A stretch of 5,224 nucleotides of DNA, taken from the NCBI GenBank assembly GCA_030672345.1, contig DAOVGO010000150.1, forward strand, positions 1 through 5,224. Direction: 5' to 3'. The position numbers and the translations under genes were made by a program. Of the stretch, positions 1-4,867 are shown piece after piece. Under the pieces are notes generated by a model. It was not told where the DNA came from. It searched no databases and worked only from the letters and a program-made list of their open reading frames with translations. Each line of letters starts with the position of its first letter. Positions within the stretch are counted from its first letter, which is position 1. Origin of the DNA: Methanosarcinales archaeon. GTDB lineage: Archaea > Halobacteriota > Methanosarcinia > Methanosarcinales > Methanogasteraceae.

Positions 1-50
1 GTTAACCGCTTATTCCCCCTCCGCGCCCCTCCGCGTACTCTGCGGTTAAA
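1..50. repeat. Short GC-rich repeat bounded by an inverted repeat
   Basis: TTAACCGC (2-9) is mirrored by GCGGTTAA (42-49), an exact 8-base inverted repeat with 32 bases between the arms. The interior, read on the minus strand, holds three degenerate units of the form CGC(A/G)GAG spaced 9-10 bases apart. I recall similar ACCGCAGAG/CGCGGAG strings as dispersed intergenic repeats in other environmental genomes, but cannot check this here. No coding potential is visible. It may continue to the left of the window. Confidence 0.45.
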
Positions 51-343
51 TTCCCTGTTTGGCTCAGGTTGTGTTCCGGGTCAAGCAGTGCCGATATAGC
101 GAAGTCGCATGATAGTGTTTTATGTACCTGAGTAGTTACATTGGATGCTTATTTTTTGATATAATATCTTGTCCGGACTTCTTTTTATTGAGATTTCGAA
201 TTGTGAGATCGACTCTAAAGTCGGGCACCTGCGGGAGGGAGGTCGCATCAGGATGAGCGCGGACAGGTAGGGGGTGGGCGCCAGAAAACGATGCGAATTT
301 GTTCATTCGTCTCGCGTATTTGCGCTGTTAGGCGAAGTGCTTG
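51..343. other. Gene-free spacer downstream of the toxin gene
   Basis: No convincing coding frame or recognisable tRNA, rRNA or CRISPR is seen. The stretch has an AT-rich patch at about 151-168 (T6 followed by GATAT-A-ATATC) that could act as a TATA element on either strand, then a purine- and GC-rich stretch (about 220-285) with small pairings such as ACCTG (227-231) with CAGGT (264-268). A six-base-loop hairpin, CGAAT (294-298) with ATTCG (305-309), lies about 35 bases past the toxin stop on the minus strand but has no clear T-run after it. A short open frame in the plus direction (about 160-270) resembles nothing I know. Confidence 0.5.
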
Positions 344-700
344 TCAAACCCGGGTCAGAATGCGCCGTATTTGCTCTGCCGAAATGTCTGCCTGATCCAA
401 TTTGGAATAAATCGTCACAAGAATGACGTTTGTAGGCGTCTTGAGGTGGTAGACCAAGCGATAGCCGGAACGTTTGCCTTTCTGAATATCACTGTTCCGC
501 ACCCGCACCTTGAATATGGTGCACACGTCCCCGGGCACCTGGTCGCCTATGACCTCACCTGCCCGAAGTTGGTCGATCACGGCTGAAACGTCAGAGCGAA
601 TGTGCCGGTACTTCCTGAAAAGCGCTCGCAGGTTACGCTTGAATTCCGGGGTAAACTCAACCTGCACAGGTTCGGCTGGCTCACTCGGCATCGATGCCAT
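344..700 (-). CDS. RelE/ParE-type toxin of a type II toxin-antitoxin system
   Basis: This 118-residue protein has the layout of the RelE/ParE superfamily. It shows an N-terminal strand and helix (VEFTPEFKRNLRALFRKY, residues 14-31), a basic core strand pair (KGKRSGYRLVYHL, 74-86), and a C-terminal strand plus helix (VTIYSKLDQADIS, 95-107, then EQIRRIL). RelE relatives cleave mRNA on the ribosome, while ParE relatives poison DNA gyrase; the sequence alone does not decide which. The basic KGKR/R81 core fits an RNase-type member. The gene overlaps the antitoxin end by 20 bases, the usual antitoxin-first arrangement. ATG at 700 is preceded by only a weak GGG-type site, and an in-frame ATG at 691 would shorten the protein by three residues. 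Length is slightly above the usual 85-110 residues. It looks intact. Confidence 0.82.
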   Translation of the reverse strand: MASMPSEPAEPVQVEFTPEFKRNLRALFRKYRHIRSDVSAVIDQLRAGEVIGDQVPGDVCTIFKVRVRNSDIQKGKRSGYRLVYHLKTPTNVILVTIYSKLDQADISAEQIRRILTRV

Positions 701-899
701 CCCACAATTCAGATACCGGTCGTGTTTCGCCTGCCATCGCTTCCTTCCAGCCCTGGCGGAAGCTAACCTCTGCAGGCTTTAACACCACGCTCTCACGGAA
801 CAATCGGACAATCTGAAGTAGGTTTGGTAGGTATTCGTGTGGCGTCTCTTCAATTTCACGAATTAGCTGTTTTTCATAGACAGAAATTTCAGCGGACAT
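681..899 (-). CDS. Antitoxin partner of the RelE/ParE-type toxin
   Basis: This is a 72-residue acidic protein. The N-terminal half (YEKQLIREIEETPHEYLPNLLQIVRLF, 8-34) looks helical and resembles the N-terminal segment of small antitoxins that read like 'EIexLPxExLxxLLxfVR'. The C-terminal half (FRQGWKEAMAGETRPVSELWDGID, 47-70) matches a tail I recognise from antitoxins paired with RelE-type toxins, where such tails wrap the toxin. No clear helix-turn-helix is visible. ATG at 899 is preferred over an in-frame ATG at 929 because AAGGAG lies at 908-913 (minus), eight bases before 899, and because the candidate TATA box overlaps the region just upstream of 929. The protein probably neutralises the toxin and represses the shared promoter, as is known for such pairs. 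The stop lies inside the toxin gene start. Confidence 0.78.
   Translation of the reverse strand: MSAEISVYEKQLIREIEETPHEYLPNLLQIVRLFRESVVLKPAEVSFRQGWKEAMAGETRPVSELWDGIDAE
687..698. repeat. 12-base perfect palindrome at the antitoxin/toxin junction
   Basis: GGCATCGATGCC is fully self-complementary and spans the overlap between the antitoxin end and the toxin start. In the minus-strand transcript it could form a GGCA/UGCC hairpin with a UCGA loop that covers the second candidate toxin ATG (691). The toxin ATG at 700 would lie at its 5' edge. It may simply result from coding constraints. Confidence 0.35.
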
Positions 900-907
900 G
901 ATCACTT

Positions 908-944
908 CTCCTTCATTTGTGCGTTTCACCTAAATTTGTATAAG
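908..944 (-). promoter_or_regulatory. Candidate promoter and ribosome binding site of the toxin-antitoxin operon
   Basis: On the minus strand CTTATACAAA (positions 944-935) resembles an archaeal TATA box, with purine-containing GAAAC just upstream as a possible BRE. About 25 bases downstream gives a start near 915, which would leave a leader of roughly 15 bases containing AAGGAG (913-908). A dedicated promoter fits the 266-base gap from purT. The start site is inferred. Confidence 0.45.
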
Positions 945-951
945 GGTTTCC

Positions 952-969
952 CGAAGTAGTTGCGCTTCG
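952..969. promoter_or_regulatory. Inverted repeat upstream of the toxin-antitoxin promoter (possible operator)
   Basis: CGAAG (952-956) and CTTCG (965-969) form a 5-base inverted repeat with an 8-base spacer, directly upstream of the candidate TATA box. Toxin-antitoxin operons are commonly autoregulated through such palindromes near the promoter. Five-base arms are short enough to arise by chance. Confidence 0.25.
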
Positions 970-1097
970 ATAGCACAGGAGTACCCCACATTTTATTAGC
1001 GATCCATCATCTCCACTCTTGTGATGGCAACGATATCCCCCTGCGATAATACTTGCCACTGGCTGGGATCTGGTGGGGTTCTCTGTTGCAGCAAACC

Positions 1098-1159
1098 TGA
1101 TCGGTCCGGCAGCAATCATTCCTGTGGGCAAGACCGGGGCTGTTGGCACCATCCGATCA
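1098..1159. other. Two-tier imperfect hairpin just past the purT stop
   Basis: TGATCGG (1098-1104) pairs with CCGATCA (1153-1159). Inside it CCGGCAGC (1106-1113) pairs with GCTGTTGG (1139-1146), with two G-U pairs when read on the plus strand and two mismatches on the minus strand. The outer arm begins 7 bases beyond the purT stop, so on the minus strand it could be a 3'-end structure of the purT message. No T-run follows that would mark a standard terminator. The same bases also read as a protein-like frame, so the structure may be a by-product. Confidence 0.3.
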
Positions 1160-1165
1160 CCATTC

Positions 1166-2551
1166 CTACACCGCCACATGCATCCGCCGCTCTTCCTGCC
1201 CCTGCCACTCCTGATCAGCCGCAGTCCTGATCAGGATCTTGTGCGCAGCAACTTCAGCCTTCTGCTTCGCATCAAACGCATTCTCACCAAGCGCAAGCGC
1301 AATCCCCATCCGCTCCTCAACGATCCAGCCGCTATGGTATGCAAGCGGCTTTCCAAAGAGATAAATGTTTGTGCCCTGCGCAGTCATCGCATCGGAGATA
1401 CCTTTGTACTCAGGGTCGAACCCCTGGGCAGACGAGAGGATTACGTGGGACGCGGCAGGCGCAATCGGATCAAATATCCGGTAGCCAGCCCGGGCGCGTG
1501 TCGGAATCGGGAGCCCTGTGATCGCACGTACGTGCAATCCGCCCTCATTGAAGCCCTGTGGATGCGATATATACGTAACCATACCTGTATCGTGCGGTCT
1601 GGGTGCGCATTCGTTTCCATAGACCTCGACTTTGCCGTCCCTGACACGAACAAAGAGTTCGCATCCGAACACCCCGACTCCGCCCAGTTCATCGGTTATT
1701 TTTTGTGCTGCATCGTAAATCTTCTTCTCAGCCTCTTCTGCGAGCCCCGGATCCTTATTGACCGACTTTCCGATCTCATCGACGTTGTATGGCAGGTATT
1801 CCTCGACATTCGGGCTCTGCCACGATGAATGGTAATCGCCGTCGATCTGGTAGTGCCCGATCGGCTTTGGGAACGTGGTGACGATCCGGCTGCCGTCCTC
1901 GTCCAGATGCCTGACCGCGATCTCGGTCACTTCCGTGTCAAATGGTATGTACTCCTCGATGATCGCCATCTCTCCGGAGCCCCGGGTCTCGTATCTGGCA
2001 GCATTCATCGCAGGTTCGATATCCTTGCTGCTCTCAAGGAAATATGAGCCTTTGCCGCTGCTTGACATGATCGCTTTGCTGAAGCACGGGTATCCGATCT
2101 TTTCGACCGCATCCGCAAACTCTGACAGGTCGTCTGTACGCGTGTAGACATATTTACCTGTTTTGACGCCCGATTTCACGATCAGTTCCCTGATACGCTC
2201 CCGGTTCATGGCGGCGTGTGTCGCACGCGCATTCGGCGTGACCAGATACCCATCCTCCTCGAACTCAAAGAGGATATCGAGGTCGATCGCCTCGATCTCG
2301 GGTATGATGATATCGGGTCGTTCCCGATCCACGATCGAGCGCATCGCATTCGCATCCATCATGTTCACGGTGTACGCCCGGTGCGCAACCTGCTGCGCCG
2401 GCGCCCGCTCATATCGATCCACAGCGATGACCTCCATGCCAAGGCGCTGCGCTTCTATCGCGATCTCTTTTCCCAGTTCGCCCGCGCCGAACAGGAGCAG
2501 TTTGAGCGACTTCTTTTCAAGCGGGGCTGCAAGGATGTCGAGTTGTTTCAT
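1166..2551 (-). CDS. purT: Formate-dependent phosphoribosylglycinamide formyltransferase (GAR transformylase 2)
   Basis: PurT is a cytosolic ATP-grasp enzyme that converts glycinamide ribonucleotide, formate and ATP to formyl-GAR, the third step of purine synthesis. This replaces the folate-dependent PurN. The 461 residues show the N-terminal Rossmann-like motif FGAGELGKE (21-29), AVDRYERAPAQQVAHR (43-58), IIPEIEAID (82-90), the ATP-binding strand and loop with K159 and MSSSGKGS (162-169), the EEYIPF segment (199-204), GDYHSSW (238-244), and the active-site signature APRPHDTGMVT (316-326). It is longer than E. coli PurT (392): about 20 extra residues, partly acidic, follow GDYHSSW (around 248-272), and there is a roughly 20-residue tail. 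I associate this extended form with methanogens. ATG 2551 has GGAGGAG ten bases upstream. It appears intact and monocistronic. Confidence 0.95.
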   Translation of the reverse strand: MKQLDILAAPLEKKSLKLLLFGAGELGKEIAIEAQRLGMEVIAVDRYERAPAQQVAHRAYTVNMMDANAMRSIVDRERPDIIIPEIEAIDLDILFEFEEDGYLVTPNARATHAAMNRERIRELIVKSGVKTGKYVYTRTDDLSEFADAVEKIGYPCFSKAIMSSSGKGSYFLESSKDIEPAMNAARYETRGSGEMAIIEEYIPFDTEVTEIAVRHLDEDGSRIVTTFPKPIGHYQIDGDYHSSWQSPNVEEYLPYNVDEIGKSVNKDPGLAEEAEKKIYDAAQKITDELGGVGVFGCELFVRVRDGKVEVYGNECAPRPHDTGMVTYISHPQGFNEGGLHVRAITGLPIPTRARAGYRIFDPIAPAASHVILSSAQGFDPEYKGISDAMTAQGTNIYLFGKPLAYHSGWIVEERMGIALALGENAFDAKQKAEVAAHKILIRTAADQEWQGQEERRMHVAV

Positions 2552-2561
2552 GGTAGCCTGA

Positions 2562-2604
2562 CTCCTCCATTATAGGGCTCTCATAGGTTGCAAAGTATTT
2601 ATTT
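2562..2604 (-). promoter_or_regulatory. Candidate purT promoter and ribosome binding site
   Basis: On the minus strand AAATAAATAC (2604-2595) is a reasonable archaeal TATA element preceded by an A-rich stretch (CAAAACA). Transcription would be expected to start near 2573, giving a leader of about 20 bases. The leader would carry GGAGGAG (2568-2562), ten bases from ATG 2551. Position and spacing fit; the start site is inferred. Confidence 0.5.
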
Positions 2605-2688
2605 GTTTTGTTGGGATGTTGCAGTCACACAAGTCCGGTGCTGTGCGATCCCACTCACGGGGGTTTTGGTATGGTTGTTGCTCCTGAC

Positions 2689-2754
2689 ACGACGCTCCAG
2701 AGCAAAATGAAAGAGGCGGCATCGCAATTCCCGGTGCATGCTCCTGGGCGTCGT
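2689..2754. other. 66-base imperfect hairpin in the purT-hemL divergent spacer
   Basis: Three stems nest in order. 2689-2697 pairs with 2746-2754 (nine pairs, one G-U). After a 2x2 mismatch, GAGCA (2700-2704) pairs with TGCTC (2739-2743). Then GCATCG (2719-2724) pairs with CGGTGC (2732-2737), closing a 7-base loop. TTGCTC (2678-2683) can instead pair with GAGCAA (2700-2705), so the middle stem has a competitor. TGCTCCTG occurs twice exactly (2679-2686 and 2739-2746). The element lies upstream of the candidate TATA boxes of both flanking genes, so it is in neither predicted leader. It could be a small RNA, a protein-binding palindrome or a decayed repeat. Confidence 0.35.
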
Positions 2755-2766
2755 ACCACCCAAATG

Positions 2767-2801
2767 AATATTTAGGTTATCATCCCCGTATCTAAGTGAG
2801 G
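2767..2801 (+). promoter_or_regulatory. Candidate hemL promoter and ribosome binding site
   Basis: AATATTTA (2767-2774) is a plausible TATA element 35 bases before the hemL ATG. Transcription would start near 2795, giving a very short leader. GTGAGG (2796-2801) lies seven bases before ATG 2809 and supports that start over the in-frame ATG at 2815. If the TATA call is right, the ribosome binding site lies almost at the 5' end of the message. The BRE is not convincing. Confidence 0.45.
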
Positions 2802-2808
2802 CATATCC

Positions 2809-4095
2809 ATGACTATGACTACGACCACGACCACGCGATCAGAAAAAAGATACGAAAAGGCAAAGAACGTCATTCCAGGCGGCGTCAGTTCGCCGGTGCG
2901 TGCAATCAAGCCGTATCCGTTCTACACTGCATCTGCGGAGGGCTGCACGATCACGGACCTCGACGGGAACCGCTACATCGATTACTGCATGGGATTCGGT
3001 CCGCTCATCCTCGGACATGCGCACCCCGCGATCAAGAGCGCAGTCGCGGACCAGCTCGACCGTGGCTGGCTATACGGAACCCCGATCGAGGCGGAGGTGA
3101 AGCTCGCATCAAGGATCGTATCCATCTATCCGAGTATCGAGATGCTGCGGTTCGTCTCGTCCGGAACAGAGGCGACGATGAGCGCTCTGCGCCTTGCCCG
3201 CGGGTATACCGGCAGAAACAAGTTTTTGAAGATCGAGGGCGGATTTCACGGCGCTCACGATGCCGTGCTCATAAAAGCAGGGTCGGGCGCGACGACGCAC
3301 GGCGTGCCAGACTCACTCGGCGTCCCGCCGGATTTCACGAAACACACGCTCCAGGCGCCATACAACGACATCGAGGCGATGACTGATCTGGTCGAGTCGA
3401 ACCGGGACGATCTCGCTGCGGTGATCATCGAACCGGTGCTCGGGAATGTAGGACCGATTCTTCCGGATCCCGGTTATCTTGAGGATCTGCGCCGGGTCAC
3501 AGAGGAGAACGATGTGCTGCTGATCTTTGACGAGATCATCACAGGATTTCGACTTGCGATGGGCGGCGCACAGGAGTATTTCGGGATCGTTCCTGACATG
3601 ACGACGCTCGGGAAGATCATCGGCGGAGGATTCCCGTTTGGCGTCTTCGGCGGAAAAAAGGAGATCATGGAGATGATATCCCCGTCGGGCGGCGTCTATC
3701 AGGCAGGAACATTCAGCGGAAACCCGGTTTCGGTGACAGCAGGGCTTGCTGTGCTGGATACGCTCGAATCAGAGGATGTCTACCGAAAACTGGACGCAAG
3801 CGGAGCTAAACTCCGTTTTGCATTGCAGGATCTCGTATCTGACCTGAAATTGCCCTACTCAGTCTCTGGCGTCGGGAGCATCTTCAAGATATTCTTCGGA
3901 GAGCTGCCGCACAACTATCAGGATGCGCTCAGGTGCGATAAGGAAGAATATCTGCGTTTCTTCCACCGGATGCTTGAAAGCGGAGTCTTCCTTCCGCCTT
4001 CGCAGTTCGAGACCAACTTCTTGAGCATTGCGCACACCACCGGCGATGTCGAGAAGACGATCGACGCGTACGCAGCGAATCTGCGAGTGAAGTGA
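2809..4095 (+). CDS. hemL: Glutamate-1-semialdehyde 2,1-aminomutase
   Basis: HemL is a cytosolic PLP enzyme that isomerises glutamate-1-semialdehyde to 5-aminolevulinate, the last step of the C5 route that supplies all tetrapyrroles. The 428-residue length is normal. Visible family marks are VIPGGVSSPVRA (21-32), FVSSGTEATMSALRLARGYTG (115-135, cofactor phosphate region), the EGGFHGAHDAVLIKAGSGA segment (143-161), DEIITGFR (241-248, where the aspartate meets the pyridine nitrogen), the Schiff-base lysine K269 in TTLGKIIGGGFP (265-276), GTFSGNP (300-306), and PPSQFETNFLS near the end. Together these separate it from general class III aminotransferases. The N-terminus is a threonine run from an ACN repeat (MTMTTTTTT), probably disordered. 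It appears to head a two-gene unit with the pyrophosphatase 52 bases downstream. The partner reductase (hemA) is not in this window. Confidence 0.95.
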   Translation: MTMTTTTTTRSEKRYEKAKNVIPGGVSSPVRAIKPYPFYTASAEGCTITDLDGNRYIDYCMGFGPLILGHAHPAIKSAVADQLDRGWLYGTPIEAEVKLASRIVSIYPSIEMLRFVSSGTEATMSALRLARGYTGRNKFLKIEGGFHGAHDAVLIKAGSGATTHGVPDSLGVPPDFTKHTLQAPYNDIEAMTDLVESNRDDLAAVIIEPVLGNVGPILPDPGYLEDLRRVTEENDVLLIFDEIITGFRLAMGGAQEYFGIVPDMTTLGKIIGGGFPFGVFGGKKEIMEMISPSGGVYQAGTFSGNPVSVTAGLAVLDTLESEDVYRKLDASGAKLRFALQDLVSDLKLPYSVSGVGSIFKIFFGELPHNYQDALRCDKEEYLRFFHRMLESGVFLPPSQFETNFLSIAHTTGDVEKTIDAYAANLRVK

Positions 4096-4151
4096 TGATG
4101 TGATGATGTGATGTGGGATGTGGGATGTGTGATGAAAAGATGATGCGATGA
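4093..4151 (+). repeat. TGATG-rich tandem repeat forming a stop/start relay between hemL and rdgB
   Basis: The spacer consists of TGATGATG twice (4093-4108), TGATG (4109-4113), TGGGATG twice (4114-4127), TGTGATG (4128-4134), then AAAAGA, TGATG and CGATG. The hemL stop (4093-4095) overlaps ATG 4095. The tiny ORFs starting at 4095, 4103, 4111 and 4143 have 2, 2, 10 and 2 sense codons, and each one's TGA overlaps the next ATG. The last stop (4149-4151) overlaps the rdgB ATG at 4148. No GGAG-type ribosome binding site precedes rdgB. The repeat is directly visible; a role in coupled translation is inference. Confidence 0.6.
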
Positions 4152-4726
4152 CAGATCAGATCATATTCGTGACCAGAAACCGGCACAAGGTGGAAGAGGC
4201 AGCCGCCATCTGCGCACCACGCGGGATAACAATCGTGCAGAACGACTGCGGGTACCCTGAACTGCAGGACGATGATGTTGCGCGGGTTGCCGCGTATGGG
4301 GCAGAGCACGTTGTAAACCGGCTGAACTGTGCGGCGATCGTCGAGGATACCGGGCTTTACATCGACGCGTTAAACGGGTTTCCCGGACCGTATGCCGCTT
4401 ATGTCTACGATACCATCGGCAACGCCGGCATCCTTGCGCTGATGCGGGATATCAGAGAGAGCGATAGCGATGACCGAAGAGCCACGTTCAGGTCGGTAGT
4501 CGGGTACTGCGAGCCCGGTATGGCGCCGATCACCTTTGAGGGCGCGGTCACCGGAAGGATCGCTTATGAGGAGCGAGGAGAGGGTGGCTTCGGCTACGAC
4601 CCGATCTTCGAGATCGATGGCGTCGCCTTCGCTTTGATGGGCGATGATGCCAAGAACAAGGTGTCGCACAGGGGAAGATCGTTTACGAAGTTTGCCGAGT
4701 GGTTCCTGAAGCACGGGGAGGCGTGA
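4148..4726 (+). CDS. rdgB: XTP/dITP pyrophosphatase (Ham1/RdgB family)
   Basis: This house-cleaning enzyme hydrolyses ITP, dITP and XTP to the monophosphate plus pyrophosphate, keeping deaminated purines out of RNA and DNA. At 192 residues it has normal family length. Motifs in order are FVTRNRHKVEEA (7-18, the T/S-x-N-x-x-K substrate loop), VEDTGLYIDALNGFPGPYAA (65-84, containing the metal-site acidic residues), GEGGFGYDPIF (144-154), and KNKVSHRGRSFTKF (169-182, the base-recognition SHR). The usual glutamate of FAEM is replaced by leucine (FALM, 161-164); I do not count this as disabling. An in-frame TGA at 4133-4135 and no further start codon before 4148 fix ATG 4148 as the earliest start. 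No AT-rich promoter is seen upstream, so it is probably translated from the hemL message. Purine-pool duty fits purT nearby. Confidence 0.93.
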   Translation: MTDQIIFVTRNRHKVEEAAAICAPRGITIVQNDCGYPELQDDDVARVAAYGAEHVVNRLNCAAIVEDTGLYIDALNGFPGPYAAYVYDTIGNAGILALMRDIRESDSDDRRATFRSVVGYCEPGMAPITFEGAVTGRIAYEERGEGGFGYDPIFEIDGVAFALMGDDAKNKVSHRGRSFTKFAEWFLKHGEA

Positions 4727-4788
4727 GAGCGGCGTGCTTGAGAAGAGCGAAACTAAAGAGCACCAAGACACCCGATGTAACCGCACGG

Positions 4789-4837
4789 GCGAGAAGCCTG
4801 AATCGCGAAAACTTTATGAAAGCAGTTGCGAGAAGCC
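4789..4837. repeat. Exact 10-base direct repeat in the convergent spacer
   Basis: GCGAGAAGCC occurs at 4789-4798 and again at 4828-4837, 39 bases apart, in the 141-base gap between the convergent rdgB and dCMP deaminase genes. The candidate promoter at 4805-4820 lies between the copies. Neither flanking gene reads through it. A paired binding site is one possibility; chance is another. Confidence 0.4.
4805..4820 (+). promoter_or_regulatory. Orphan BRE/TATA-like promoter pointing into the dCMP deaminase antisense strand
   Basis: GCGAAAAC (4805-4812) followed directly by TTTATGAA (4813-4820) closely follows the archaeal pattern of a purine-rich BRE with a C-G-A-A-A core and then a TTTATA-type box. 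A transcript would begin near 4840 and run antisense to the 3' end of the dCMP deaminase gene. No plus-strand gene follows that I can support. It may be a spurious match. Confidence 0.3.
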
Positions 4838-4867
4838 CCAGTCCACGTTCAAGCCGCGTCTCCGCCC

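Noticed and set aside
108..132. Possible C/D-box small RNA (ATGATAG then CTGA 12 bases later)
   Set aside because: The C box is imperfect, no C'/D' pair or terminal stem is visible, and such short matches are common by chance.
294..309. Hairpin downstream of the toxin as a transcription terminator
   Set aside because: The stem is only five pairs and no T-run follows on the minus strand; archaeal termination normally needs T-rich tracts.
913..1179. Minus-strand 88-codon frame starting inside purT and ending at the antitoxin ribosome binding site
   Set aside because: Its start is inside the purT end without a ribosome binding site, the candidate toxin-antitoxin promoter runs through it, and I recognise no domain. 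It is kept only as part of the fragment finding.
1073..1828. Long (251-codon) plus-strand open frame opposite purT
   Set aside because: It lies antisense to a clearly real purT, is rich in arginine, serine and leucine as expected of an antisense shadow, and shows no family motif apart from the short fragment reported separately.
2796..3386. 196-codon plus-strand frame overlapping hemL
   Set aside because: It is out of frame with the well-supported hemL and full of Arg/His/Pro, typical of a +1/+2 shadow.
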